Assembly: GCA_038030265.1 (NCBI GenBank)
Contig: CM075938.1
Span: forward strand, 1,651,009-1,715,008
From: Corythucha ciliata
Lineage: Eukaryota > Arthropoda > Insecta > Hemiptera > Tingidae
Reading direction: 5' to 3'
DNA: 64,000 nucleotides
In this document: positions 43,071 to 55,729 of the stretch, in pieces
Layout: each line of letters starts with the position of its first letter
Numbering within the stretch: position 1 is the stretch's first letter
Notes under the pieces: generated by a model
What the model saw: only the letters and a program-made list of their open reading frames with translations
Told to the model about the DNA's origin: nothing
Databases searched by the model: none
Translations under genes and position numbers: made by a program

Positions 43071-45091
43071 GAACTAGAAATCGAACTAGAATTCGAAGAA
43101 TAAATTTTGGTGAAAAAAACAACCTCCAGGAACAGATCAAAGAAAATATTACTTTTCCATTTTAACGGACAAAGGCTGGATCAACTGGGTTCGTTTGCCT
43201 ATATAGGGGGCGAAAATTCCCGTATACTCGCAAGGTGTCAAAGCTGTTGAGTCACGGTGCAAGAAGATCGGAAATGATGGCCCGGCGTTGGTATTCAAAA
43301 AGTGACAGAGACGAACGTGTGTTATAACCGAGGGTGTTTTTTACTTCGAAAAATAACATGCACGTAAAGGAAGACAGGATTTTTTTAAATAAAAAATCTC
43401 GTAATTTCCATTCGGAAGTTCATTCAAGACGTTACGAGATTATTATTAGTCGGATCAATGAATATTAAACCTCAAAAAAGTATGATTTTTTTTTCTTCAA
43501 ACCGTTAAACACATACACTTCCTGCTACCGTCAAGAGGTGAGGCTCGTAAGCTGGCAGCTAAATAATTATGTACTGTTCAAATTCTTGTAAACAAGAGAC
43601 AACTTATACAATTTCGGAGAAAGAGCCAAAATTCTTCGTATTTATTATTCGCATTATGAGCGATAAACTGGTAAACCTACACAACGAAGATTCTCGCCCT
43701 GAAGAAACTCCAAAACTGGAATTCGACGTTCACCTGATTTTTCCTCACCTGGCACAATCTCAAAATCATCGACACCAAAAAAATTCAATTCGGAAAGACG
43801 GTAATCCTTTCCTTCCTGAAAACTTCGAAGAAGTCCTCCTCAGCTCCTCTACTTCTTCATCAATAAATAAAAAAAAAAAAAGAAGAAGGAAAAAAGTAGG
43901 AAAGAGGGAGTGAACCCCGAAAGGATTGAGACGACCCGGAGGGGCTTTAATCTGGGACGAGCGATCAGGGGGGAAGTAGGACAGGTATATACAGAGGTGA
44001 CACGTCGATCCTCCGGTTCAGTCCGGGTTTTCCACGTTTTTGTAGACTTCAAAGGGAGTTATAGGATTTTCTTGAGAAAACTATTTAATCTTATCGATTT
44101 TACGAAAGAAAGGTGAGTGAAGTGTTTTTATTTTTGTCTACGTTTTTCACCGTTCGAAAAATGGTCCTTCAGAGTTGTTCGGCCGGCTTATAGAGGCAAC
44201 AGGAGGCTTGACTTCAATCTTGAGATTTTTACTTCCAATGTGTTTTTTTTTTTATGAACGTTCGAATTCGAGTTGGCACAAACATGCAAACAAAATTGAA
44301 TTTAACGTAAGTTGATACGCCCTTAAGTGAAGTGGTGGGCCTCCTGTTCCCACCAAAACTCCGTTCGAATTAGTGTTGCTACTTTCTTTCTTCATTAATG
44401 ATCTTTTCATGTCACTAGAATGTACACCAGGGTTTATTCTATCACTTTCACAATTAAAACACCATAATTGTTTAATTCCAAAAGAATGACACTCCCTCAC
44501 TTTCTGATAATCCCTGCAGAAATGCTTTAAGATGGTTCGATGGTGCTCCAAAGATTTTTAATGCGTGTCTTACTGTGTGGTGGTTGAGCTGGTTTATTCT
44601 CGCTGCTAGACTAAAAAATATCAACGCTGAAGTTTCATTCTTGATCGTTCTTCCATTAAATAAAATGGAACAATAAGCTTTGGCTTCTTGCGCCAAAATA
44701 TGGATATCATTGTTATGGATTATCAAAAACCAAAGCCTAAAATTAAAGGATACAAGATACATGATTGAAAAGGCCGGCCTTTTTTTTTAATAACAAGGAA
44801 GATATTGTGAAAAGTGGCGGTGTTGAAACAACTTTTGCACGATAATTTCCTAACAATATCGCGCACAATTTCATTGAAAAACCCTGTTCCGCGATTAATG
44901 TTCGTTAAGATCACATGTTTTTGAAGAGATTGCTCGCGATATTGGCTTGAAAATTATTGTATCGAGAAACCGAGCTTAAGGTATTATCAACTGATTCAAT
45001 TTTTTGGCTCATTCGTCCAATTCGCTTAGGGCAGAAGGAGACTTGAAAATCCATGTGATCGATTTGACCTGGCCATTTTTTGGGACTTTTT
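43071..45091. other. No confident gene; one unidentified open frame
   Basis: CCTATATAGG at 43198-43207 matches the CArG box consensus and also contains a TATA-like core. A perfect 10-bp inverted repeat, AATCTCGTAA and TTACGAGATT, lies at 43404-43435. The open frame 43569-43913 (inner start MSDKLVNLHNEDSRPEE) is acidic then lysine/arginine-rich; I do not recognise it and there is no splice or family support. Confidence 0.3.
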
Positions 45092-45233
45092 AAAGGCCTG
45101 TTCACAAGCTCTATGTTTACGTTGTGTGGTTGTCTATGCAACCTATCATAATGCTTCATTTTTCGACGCAATAAATTTGTTGGGTTCCATAGACTTTACA
45201 GAACGCAAACATAAAGCTTGTGAACGTGCCTTT
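45092..45233. mobile_element. MITE, TIR AAAGGCCTGTTCACAAGC, copy 2
   Basis: Left end AAAGGCCTGTTCACAAGCTC and right end GCTTGTGAACGTGCCTTT are inverted repeats. Full-length match, in reverse orientation, to 4620-4761, including ACAAATTTATT and GAAGCATTATGATAGGTT. Flanked by TTTT and AAAA, so a TTAA-type duplication is possible but not proven. Confidence 0.8.
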
Positions 45234-46293
45234 AAAAAAATTCAATTTTATTTGAATTTCAACAAGAAAAATTTGTAATTACTGGAAATAACGGACTTGC
45301 AATATTTAAATGAAGTATTTGAAAATCAACGGCGGCGGGAAATGCAGTAAGGAATTTTTACGAGCGCGGGTCTCACGAACGTGTCTGGTTACAGTACATG
45401 TGTACCGCACGAGTGGAGGGAGTCTTCCCATCACTTTCCCTCACAACGCTAATTGTTGGAAAACGAGAAACATCAAGTCGAGGATTACAACAATAACTGT
45501 TACAAACATAGGCCAGTGCCCCCTGCCAGCACATAGTCTGCGGTTGAGTAAAAGCGATAAACGATGCTTTTCGTGAAAGGCGTGCGGGCGAGGGGAGGTG
45601 ATATTACGAAAATCAGGAAAAATGCGGCAATAATACTCTGTGAAGTGCGCTAAACATAACCCGCACATTACATTCTGTGAACTTTTTGACCCTGTTTTAA
45701 AGTAGCAACGGCAACGGCCTCTCGCAGTAAAAATTTTCTCGGATGAATAGAGCGGGAGAAGTCAGGATTTCAAGGTGATTCGAACATCATCATAATAATG
45801 ATAGGATTTTGAAATAGGAAAATGCAGTGATTATTGATGCAACTTGTGAAATGACTGACGCTTGTCGTCATAATACATATAACATACATGACAAGACACA
45901 TTTAAGTAGTTTTCACCATAACCGTCAAGCATATCTATATATACTCCGGCCTTTGGCTCCCGAAGAGAAGAAGATATTGAAGAAAGAGAAGAAGAAAAGT
46001 GAAAACACATCCCGTGATTTTGCCCATCAAACTGCCGCAACATCGTCGTGACTTTTAAGGGAAAGCAACCGATCAAAAATGAACTGTACAAGATAGAACG
46101 TGAGCGATACATTAGTATATTGGTAAAAGCCAAGATTTCCCGAATCGGACATTGAACCTCAGGACTTGTAAATCAAAGTTCAGGAGATAAAAAAGAAAAT
46201 TCGTTAAATTTTACGTAGAAAAAAACAAAACAAAAACAAACATTAAGGTAACAAGATAACTTCAACTGTTTTGGCGATGAATGTCATCATTAA
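45234..46293. other. No gene or repeat recognised
   Basis: Short frames on both strands overlap and have no family match. Nothing else supported. Confidence 0.35.
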
Positions 46294-46664
46294 GGGGGAG
46301 TTGTACATGTGTTTCCTCGACACATCCCCTCCTTCGCCTACTCGGCATTAAGTAAATTATCGCCTTATTTCTGCACCAATCCTGGATTTCAAGGTCACAT
46401 TTAAATCTCCAGGAAATTCTGCACGCGCCTACGATCTTCTTTTTTCATATTTCACCCTTGAAACAACTGTAAAACCCATATATATTTAGGAAAACAAGAT
46501 CGTACGCGCGTGCAGAATTTCCTGATGATTTGAATGAGACCTTGAAATCCAGGAATGGTGCATAAATACGGTGATAATTTACGTAATGCCGAGTATAGGC
46601 GAGGTGTGGTATGATTGGAGGCGGATCGAGGAAACACATGTACAAGTATACAACTCCCTCCCCC
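46294..46664. repeat. 371-bp foldback element (150-170 bp arms)
   Basis: The left arm begins GGGGGAGTTGTACATGTGTT. The right arm, read on the minus strand, contains TTGTACATGTGTTTCCTCGA. Further pairs are CTCGGCATTA, AAATTATC, CTGGATTTCAAGGTC and AGGAAATTCTGCACGCG. The loop is about 50 bp (46443-46490). No duplication found. It could be a MITE with long arms or a hairpin locus whose transcript would be a dsRNA substrate. Confidence 0.8.
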
Positions 46665-47599
46665 TGCCCTGTCCACAAGCTTTGTGCATGCATGCTGTGG
46701 ATTTTATGTAGCCCATTATGAACACCAATTAAAGTTATTGCCTCTAAAAGGGAAGTATTTTGGTTGGTAGACTTCACTGTAAACATACATAATTGTGAAC
46801 ACACAATTTCCATCAGAAATAACTGAGGTGTTGCTAGTTTTTACTCCAAGATACCCGTTTATAAGTAGAAACCGGATTTCTGATGCAAAATGTTGCTTCG
46901 CAGATGACATTCTTGAAAAGTTGGCAGGTGTATATTTCCGAGTTATTTTGTAGTGAGGCTCTAATATGATAATACCGTGTACTCTTGGGGGCTGTTCTGT
47001 AAGAATATCCTTTACCACTCGTCTGCCCAAAATTACATCACATGTTGATGGAAAGGACGGGTGGAAAGAGACAGTGAAAAGTTATAGAACAGGCCTCTGA
47101 TTCCAAATGAAGACATTAAATTCAATTTATAGGCATGGGGCTAATGGCTCTGTTACAGAAAGCACCAACGAAAATTCAAATCATTTATTGGTAGAGCAGG
47201 AGTGGGTGGGGGAAAAAGGGTTAATTCCTGTGTCCACATCAGTGAATACCCTTCACGTCATTCGTACGTGTTTTCATGCGAAGACAAAGAAAGGAAAGGG
47301 CAGGGTTTCCAGGAATCTTCCTGGAATTACTCCCCAAGGAACATTTATTGTTTAGAAAATTAGTATATTTCTTAAAAATAGGTAAGACACTATAAATATA
47401 CGACACGAGTGCGGAAATATGCCGTCTTTGGTCTCTCTAATCTATAGGCCAAGATAATAGTGTTTTTATACTTCAAAGGCTCATCATCTTTATACGCTAC
47501 CATGGTTAGAGAACCTTAAAAGCACATGTACGCCATCTTGGTCCCTCTGTCATTTTGTGTAGTAATGGTAACACGTTGGATAACCATATTTTGGAGTAA
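46665..47599. other. No gene recognised
   Basis: The minus frame 46716-47030 (begins MGRRVVKDILTEQPPRVHGI) is the longest here but matches nothing I know and has no splice support. No repeat family recognised. Confidence 0.3.
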
Positions 47600-48200
47600 A
47601 TTCGCTCGAAAAATGAATTGAGTCAAAATTGACCACCAGAGTGCAACTATTTACGGCCTAAAAATAGTTGAACTTGCTAACCCCTCAATATTAACCACCC
47701 CAAAATAAAAATACTACCAATTCGAGGCTTGAAAATGGCTGATTTGACAATTTGCACCCAAAAAATGATTAAGCTGGCAATTCACGCCCCCTATTGAACT
47801 AGCCTATAAATTAAGCCAAACTGCAAATGCACGTCCTAAACATGGCAAATCAACCACTAGCGGTTAAACGGACGATTCGCGCTCAATGAATGGCTAAATT
47901 GAACGTTCGCACCCTAAAATTGACCATTCGTGCCCTGGAAAAAGACTATTCACGACCTCAAACTGTCAAATCTGACTCAGTCGAGCCTAAAAATGGCTAA
48001 ACAACCAGACGATTCGCACCTTGAAAATGGCTAAACTGACGATTCGTGGTAGATCTAACTCGCCTGGTCCTAAAAGTGGGAAAACGGATGATTCACGCCT
48101 TGACAATGCTTAAACTGATGATATGCGTGCCCGGAAAATGGAAACCAACCTAGATTAACGCTCCAAAAATGGCCAAACTGACCATTCGCTAGACGAGACT
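47600..48200 (+). repeat. Family E ~30-bp degenerate array
   Basis: Units such as GGCTAAACTGACGATTCG and GCACCCTAAAATTGACCATT repeat at about 30 bp. Reverse-orientation relative of 1-255. Ends are not clear; a short (TCA)n repeat follows at 48381. Confidence 0.65.
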
Positions 48201-49641
48201 CCCCTTTTGAACGCAATCATCTGTAAGCGTGAATAAATTTTAATTAAAAAAGTAATTAATGATGTGGAAGAAGGTTAAAATGCTTATAGGAGCACCACGA
48301 CTGTTCTCCCACTTCAAAATAACGAAGAACCAGGCTTGATAACACCTACCAGCCCATGGCGTCATCTCTTTCACTAAACTCATCATCATCGTCATCATCA
48401 TGACTAGTCATTGCCATCTCTGGAAACATTGCTGTATTATGTGGCACAATCTATAACCTTGTTTAGTTCTTCGAGAAGAATTTCGGGTCTCCTCCAAAGC
48501 CACGGTCAAGGCCAATAGTATGAAAGTGAATGTCAAACCAAGAAAAGCAGTTTCTGCTATCTTGGTTACACATTCCATCAGGCGGAGCAGTGCCTCATTT
48601 CATAAATAGTGAAATCAGAAGCTTCACAATTTGTCACATTCCCCTCCGACTTCGACTGTTATTTCGACAGACTAGGTCAGCACAGAAAAAGTCAAGGTCC
48701 TAATTTAAACTAAGATACAATCTTTCTAACCGACCAATCTCAAGAAATTTCAAACCCAAGGACGAAAAAGCTCTTCTGATTTAAAGACTCACCCTGTTGA
48801 GGAAAAAAGCAACAAAGTTAGCAGTGCAAATGGCATAATCCATCAGCCCCCCCCCTCCTCCTATACCCTCTGCAGGACATACAAAGAAATGAAACGCGCT
48901 TTTCTACTCCTAACTCTTCTGCCTCCAGTTTGTCCCTGATGCTTACCACAAAAGTGAATGGATCCAATAGAAAGGACTCCTTATTGTCGCGAAAACTCTT
49001 CACTATGTGCACCGCACGACTTCACGGGGTGATCATTATCAGCCCCTGTATAAGGAGTTGTAAAAAGGCCTAGGGCGAAAAAAAAAAGAAGAAAAGATGT
49101 GACATGACTCCCCATTGCTTAAATGCACCCCCTGTAAATGTCATGGGAGGGGGAGGTCACTGGAACGGACTTAACCTCCAAGTCACGAAGCAAGCGATTT
49201 TTTTTCGTTCCTCTAAGCGCTTTCTATACGTCTTTTTCTCGGATTTACGTCTACCGACGCATAAAAGATTCCCCTAAAATCAGCGAGCTTCATTTTTACT
49301 TTTACCAATTAAAAATATAGCTTTTTAGTTGAAACATAATGGCTTGTCCATATCTTCACCAAAGTCAGCCATGCTGTGTATATTAAACTACACACCTTCG
49401 CCACGCCATCTAGAAGGTAGCATCACGGGAGAAAGCGAAACTGAGGCTTCATTTTAAAAAAGTCAGGAAAGTAAAAGAGTATGTTGAAGCTATGAACCAT
49501 TCAATTCAGTTCATTTAGTAAATTATGAAGGATCAATTAATCTCTCGACTACCTACGCCCCCAAGAAGTGATTCCTCCAATCAAGGTTTGTCAAAAGCAT
49601 GCGTCCTCGGGTCTTGAAATACATCTCGAATGACGCTTCTT
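48201..49641. other. No gene recognised
   Basis: (TCA)n at about 48381-48402 and a C run at 48847. Nothing else supported. Confidence 0.35.
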
Positions 49642-49788
49642 ATTTAGGGTGGGTTTATCAATCACCGGATTTCTCATGGTATAGCAATCCCTCGGATAAC
49701 TGCATTACTGTTTGCAAAAAGGCCCATAGCAACCAGACTTATCCCGGCTTTATCCGAAGAATAAGTGCATTGATAAACGCATTCTTAG
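49642..49788. mobile_element. Possible MITE, ~147 bp
   Basis: The left edge TTTAGGGTGGGTTTATCAAT and right edge ATTGATAAACGCATTCTTAG share an imperfect inverted repeat centred on GTTTATCAAT. Boundaries and duplication are uncertain. Confidence 0.4.
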
Positions 49789-52700
49789 TGAAAAAGCATT
49801 ACAAGTATTGCATATGCATTAAAAAAGCTTTGTTTTTTTTTTATTTCCTGAACAAACTTCTTTCTTTTTCCCCTTTCATTTCCGCCCTCGCCCCCCTAAG
49901 CGCTCCAAGTGAAAAGAGAAAGGCAATTTAAAAAACTCACGATGAGAAGGGGAACTGCGCGGATATCTATCCCCACCATAATTTTTTTTTCAAATTAGGA
50001 AACTCTAACCATCGTGGTACTGTGAGCCATTCGGGAATACTAAATGAATTGAATAACAACGTTGGTGGAGGGGGACGTGCTTTCCAATTTTGATGATGTT
50101 GAGATACCCTCTTTTATACAGGGTGTTCCACCCTGTACATCTTATTTTTTCTTTCTTTCTCTTTTAATACGGCACACGGTATTTATGTACTTTCTAATGT
50201 ATTTTAACAAACTAATTAACAGGACAGACACGGGGCGATTTGGAAAACAAAAGGTTGCGTAAGCGTGGGGGTTTCTCCCTCGAAGGTGTTGTACGAGTAT
50301 TCACAATTAGGTTCGCATCGTCCGGGGAAAATAAGAAGACCATTTCACGAGGGCTTGTGGCGACGACTTAAAACTTGTGTTGGTGAAGAGAGAATAAACA
50401 TTGAGCAGGTGCTCAATTGCTCACGAGAAAATGTTGAGAAGTTAGATCTTCGTGGCCTCCCCTCTATATAAAATTAAACAAAATGAATCTTTAAAAAATT
50501 CAAGGATTATTAGCGTGATAGAAATAAGTGACATCAAGTATGATTCTCTCCGGTTCTATCCTTGTGGATTTAAGAGGACGACCAACCCCTCCCCGTTAGT
50601 CCCCGAGAATAAAAAAAAAAGGGGAAGACGAAGAAAAAACCAAACAAGTGGAACATGAGGCGGATCCCATAAGTGGACCAAGAGACGCCTTTTAACCCAG
50701 ATGCATCAACCTGTTCACTTGACATTCATTCGCGTACCGTCTCGAAGCTGAGATAATCTCTTATGTGCATCCCAGGATTCCCAGGACCTGGTTAATGCTT
50801 ATCGATTGCGGTAGACACATTGTTGTTGATTTTACAGGCTCGGCCTAGAGAAAAATTTAAAAGTTACTGTTCAGTAACTTCGTAGTCGTTTGTGTAGGTT
50901 CGAATAAAAAGAAGAACTCGAGTCATTCATACGCAAATACTAGGAATACGAAGAAAATATAGTTTCATCCCTTTCCCCAGACCTTTGGCGACAATTTTAG
51001 TTCCTATCGTTACGGTCTACCTGAGCTGACATAGCCCGGAGATGGCGATTTGATGACGATGACGAGTCCCTTCCCTTTTTACCAGGGAATTTTCAAACTC
51101 AATTTTTTCCAATGCATAAATTCGTAGGGATGAACTAACGAAATTTGACGGGTTTGAAAAATTGCGTACCGTATTTTCACCTCTCGCCGCTTTGAAAATG
51201 TACTTGAAAGTTGCTGGCCTTTGTTGCACTATTACTATTATAGGAATATTGTTGGGCCTGGAAGCGCTGAAATTTACCCCTCCCCCTTCCCCGGCCTATT
51301 TGACCCTCAAGTAATTTGGAAGCCGAGGTTTAAATACGGCTCATTTTCCGAGGGGGGGGGGGCAGCAACTATTTCCGTAATTTCTCAAACGAGAGCTATC
51401 ACGAGACACCGGCGCGTGGTCTGGAAATCGTGAAACAAGATAAAAAGTTGAAATGACCCGTGATGGTGCCAACTATGACAAATAGTGCATTTGACACATA
51501 TATGAAATGCGCGCTAAAAAAGAGTAAGACGTGAGGCTGATGAAAGGTCAATCGGCAATGATAAATGGTACGGCTTACTCCTTTAACGCTCATAGTTATT
51601 CCGAAGTCCGAACCGCACGGCACTTTGCTTCGTCAGAGAACATGATGTTTACCTGATCACGGGATGAGTTAACTCAGTACGAGTATAGTTCAGGGCTATA
51701 ACAAACGGATGGACCAAAAGGAAACGGTTGCTTGTTTGAGGTGATTGCAAATTTGTTTGTTCCTGATGTTGTTAAGCCGCTATATAACTGCTTCAAAGAT
51801 AAATAAATACAGTCGAATTTTTGATAGACACGCAGAATGAATCACCTCTTCCCAAAATCACTCGCGCTAATAGTTTTTCCACCAGGAAAGCAAGTTTGGA
51901 GAAATTACGTTTACAAGCTTTCTACCAAACTGTCGGGGGGGGGGGGGGAATCCAGTCCTTTCAGGATGTCATCCCTATTCTAAATGCACGTCTCGATCAA
52001 GATCAAGTTCAATAAGATCATTCAATACAGACTCCTTGTGAGCAGAACTATACGCCTGTTCCGGTATCTTAATCCACACCCTTCTCTGTTCTCTCTCTTT
52101 ATTTTCTTCTTCTAGACATCACTTGAATCAACGGGCGGATCTCGCGAGAGATTTGTCCTCCTCTTCAATGACTCATCCATAACTTTCGCGAGTTATACGG
52201 AACTAACCTTCTTTCTCCAAGAACTATTTTAAATTAAGTTCGTTAAGCTTCAGCCCACTGAGAATGTTAAAAATTTTAAATTAAAGAAAAGACCAATCTT
52301 TATTTTTTTCAAAGAGGAAGGAAGAGGTGGGAAGAACTCTTCTTACTCGTCAACCACTACACTAGGTCACCGTACCGTTCGAAGTTGTCCTAAAGAATGC
52401 GGGCTAGGTTTCATTCATGCTTGGGGGAATTTCTTTTTCTTTTGTTTCCCTCTCTCAAATGAATAGAAACTATAAGGCAGGTAAGATGAGAGAAAACATT
52501 TTGGTCCAAGCAAAAAATCTTGAATCAGGCTGATTTATGAAAAAGAAAACAAAAAAAGATGGAATAAAAAGAATAAGACATTAATGGTGAATGAGGAAGA
52601 GAAAAAAAATGAACCAAACGAGAACAATCTTCCAACGACAAGAACAACAATAAAATTCAAACATGACAGCAACAATGAGTCATTTCGTATAGGGACCCCT

Positions 52701-53219
52701 GATATGTTCTACAATCAGGAGCCCAATAATCCACGGATTATTCTTCTATAGGAGCCGAAAAGCAGCAGTAACTTTCAAAAAAAGAAAGTGGCTAGTAAAT
52801 CTTTGGGTGATGATATTTATCATTGTAGGTAGTAGATATACAATGAAGTGCGAAATAGTACATTTCATAACAAGTACGGAAAGTATGAAATATCGTGCAA
52901 GAGTTGTTGGACGAACGAGAAGTACTCGAGTGAGTCTATTGCTCGAGCACATGATTGTAATTATACTTTCCGAAGAGTCATGAACGACTTTTTTCGGACT
53001 ACAAAACGGAAAAGACATGCCTGGAATAATTTTCTATCAATTAATTTTTAAATACGTCTTGTTTAGAGAGCCACAGGCCTCTCAGTTCTGGGGTCGATAC
53101 TTTTTATTATTTTTTATATTTTAAATTTCGATCTTCTTCGCAGACTATAGACTTACTCCCGCAGGCAGGCGGCGGCAACGCCTAAACCCTAATGCCTAAT
53201 GCCTAGCTGTGAATATACA
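49789..53219. other. No confident gene
   Basis: G runs of 12-13 at 51351 and 51935 may be remnants of element ends. Several 60-75 codon frames have no family match. Nothing else supported. Confidence 0.3.
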
Positions 53220-53430
53220 ATAAGAACTACTGTGTAGCTCTGTAGGAATAATGGTGCCTGAACAATACCAGCTTTGTCTGAATACCCAAGAACCACAGCT
53301 AATTGACTTTTCTCTTACCAAGTCAACTTGCTCTCAATCGTCGATGAAGACGCTCGGTTTGATAATCGATTCATCATTGGGACGGAAATCTCACATATCG
53401 CAAGCTTTATTCATTCTTGACGACTCAAAC
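53220..53430 (+). pseudogene. Possible LINE RT fragment
   Basis: The frame contains SSMKTLGLIIDSSLGRKSHI, which resembles the thumb region of CR1/L2-type LINE reverse transcriptases (V-LGVI-D-L-F-HI). No palm motifs. A short, decayed fragment; it could also be chance. Confidence 0.4.
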
Positions 53431-53506
53431 TCTCTGTGACCAACGACCAAACATGTTTTGCATTGTCTCCCCACGATCAATTTTGAAGTTTTATTCCAGG
53501 AAGATT

Positions 53507-53661
53507 TCGACCCCACACGAGGACGAGTGTTCACAGAGGCTGCGAACATTCGCGAAAACATTCTGGAATTTAAAAAACGTCAAAATAGATCGTCGGGAGA
53601 CTATTTAATTCACGTTCAAATCTTAAATCAACCCCGCTATCCCGTACTTCACCACAATTGA
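53507..53661 (+). CDS. Candidate terminal coding exon, unidentified
   Basis: TTTTATTCCAG at about 53491 to 53501 is a good splice acceptor. After it the frame reads EDFDPTRGRVFTEAANIREN, then ILEFKKRQNRSSGDYLIHVQ, and stops after PVLHHN at 53661. Composition looks protein-like, with mixed charges and few low-complexity residues. No upstream exon or family found. Start given to within a few bases. Confidence 0.25.
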
Positions 53662-54436
53662 TTACATTTAGAGTTTGGCGGCTAAATAGATATTTTTAGT
53701 GTTATTCATGAACAGTTTGTCTTACCTACATTTATTCAAAGGCGAGCCTAAATGGATTTTTCGGCCAATTGGGTTAAGTTTCACAGTTTTGTGTCCGAGT
53801 TGAAATTTTCTAGGGAAAATATTGCCAGTTTTCATGGCGCCAAAAATCAGTTCAGGAGATGTAATCCACAGCCAGAGGTCGGTGGATTCAGTCGTTCAAT
53901 GGGCCTCTTTTGCAACAAGCCAGGGGTTGTATGAATTTAAGTAAAAAATTCGTTCTAACAAATGAGTCGTATTGGACATAAATTGATAGCTAGGCTTCTT
54001 TCGCGAAGGCCTGAAGTATGAAAATACTTAGTGGCAGGCAAACATGCGAATAACTAAATACAAATATACCTACAATTTTTGGGAACTCATGACTGTGACA
54101 AATCAATAATAAAATCAGAAGGATTCAACCTTCACAAATTCACAATGGTCTTTTCAGGAGAGAAAAGTTATCTTTTTTTCTCTTTTTTTTACGTCAACAA
54201 ACTTTTCTTTCTACAAAGGAAAAACTTAGTGGCTTTCACTAAAGCATTAGGAGGGAGAGACGAGTTCCACGCGCTCAGCTTCCCTGATCCGGTTCAATTT
54301 TCCTGTTATTCAGTTATTCATCTTTCTTTTTAAAATTCTGCCACGCAAGTTTCCACAGGCCAAAATAAACATTTCTTTATCTATTTGTCAATTAAAATAT
54401 GTTTATCAATTAATTGATCATTATCATTTTTTGTAG
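53662..54436. other. Upstream of the C-type lectin; no gene seen
   Basis: AT-rich. The bases TTTTTTGTAG just before the lectin start codon look like a splice acceptor, so an upstream 5' untranslated exon probably lies in or before this stretch. None was identified. Confidence 0.35.
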
Positions 54437-55325
54437 ATGTACAGAGAGCTTGTACTCCTGCTGCTGGGAGCCGCAGCCATCTCCGCTCAAAGACGTCTGG
54501 CCCTTCCCGACCCAAGAAGCTGTGCTAATAGTAACAATAGCAATAGTCCTTTCGTGAAAAAATAAATTGATTTTTTTTTTTTTTTTTTCATACTTGTAAG
54601 GAGTCCGGCATTCAACCTACAGGGATGCTAGAGGCGTTGCACACTCATACTTCTTCAGTTGGGAACACGCTCCGACAAGAAGTCTTGAAGTCGACTGGCT
54701 CGATGCTCGTAACATCTGCCGAAGACACTGTATGGACGCTGTATCACTCGAGACTCCCCAAGAAAACGAATTTATTAAGCAAAGGCTAGTGCGAGGTAAT
54801 TTAGCTTATAGATGATTGCAATTAAAAAAACGAAAATATATCGAAAATATTATTTTCTACAAGGTAACGTTCGTTACATTTGGACTTCCGGCCGAAAATG
54901 TAATTTCAACGGCTGCGACAGGCCAGACTTACAACCAGCTAACGTCAACGGATGGTTTTGGTCTGGTTCTGGAGCTAAAATTGGGCCCACAACTCAGAGA
55001 AATACCGGTGACTGGAGTCAAACTGGAGGTTTTGGCCAGGCACAGCCTGACAACAGAGAAGCACCTCAGGTTCGACCTCCCTTGCTTTTCCCCCTGATCA
55101 TCAAACTCCGAAGTCACATTTTCCCATAACTCTCTTTTAAAACACCCAATTTTTTTTTTTCCACAGGGTAACGACGAATCCTGTCTCGCCATCTTGAACA
55201 ATTTCTACCAAGACGGCGTCAAGTGGCACGACGTTGCTTGCCATCACTTGAAACCCTTTGTATGCGAAGACTCAGACGAACTTCTCAACTTTGTCCGTAG
55301 CCGCAACCCTGGAATTCGCCTGTGA
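54437..55325 (+). CDS. Secreted C-type lectin-like protein
   Basis: Four exons give 217 residues: 54437-54530, 54601-54795, 54864-55069, 55167-55325. All introns are GT-AG (68-97 bp) and phases agree. Residues 1-17 (MYRELVLLLLGAAAISA) are a signal peptide. The C-type lectin domain spans about 45-205: YFFSWEH, VDWLDARNICRRHCMDAVSL, ENEFI, then GWFWSG, then WHDVACHHLKPFVCED. WHDVAC and the last FVCE are the usual C-terminal signature, and paired cysteines are present. The calcium-binding EPN/QPD and WND motifs are not obvious in their classic form; QPDN occurs at about 155. A conserved arthropod family that includes cuticle- and epithelium-linked lectins such as Clect27 and schlaff in flies; which member this is I cannot say. 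The ATG may sit at an exon start, since TTTTTTGTAG precedes it. Confidence 0.9.
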
Positions 55326-55729
55326 AAGTTTCCTCGACCAAGCGCCGACGTGAAAGTAATTTAAAAACAAATATTCTCCGTGTCGAGAAAATGAAAAAAA
55401 AAAACACGACTCAGAACGGAACGCTGACTTTTTCCTCTCACTTGGCCCACCTCGACCACGTCAAAAAAACCCCAATGTACATTATTCCTTTAATTTAGTT
55501 TTTCTTGTTTTGAGTTGACTAGTTGAGTAATGTTATTATTTATCAATTTATCTAAAAATATTTGTATGTATACTTTTTTAAATTATAATTTTTCATTTTA
55601 ATTAAATTATATTTGACCTCAACCCCTCTACACACTTCGGAAAGGGGAAAACGAATACAATTTTGAAATTGCTGGTCAAACTCTCCCACCTCACCAAAAC
55701 TGAACAGAAAAACAATTTGCCGCCAATCA
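55326..55729. other. Lectin 3' region; no further gene
   Basis: Contains the 3' untranslated region. No clear AATAAA was found near the stop. AT-rich sequence without features follows. Confidence 0.35.

Noticed and set aside
46445..46813. 122-codon minus-strand frame
   Set aside because: It runs through one arm of the foldback and has no family features.
54812..55201. Frames of 90-105 codons on both strands inside the lectin
   Set aside because: One is the lectin exon read through its intron; the others are shadows.
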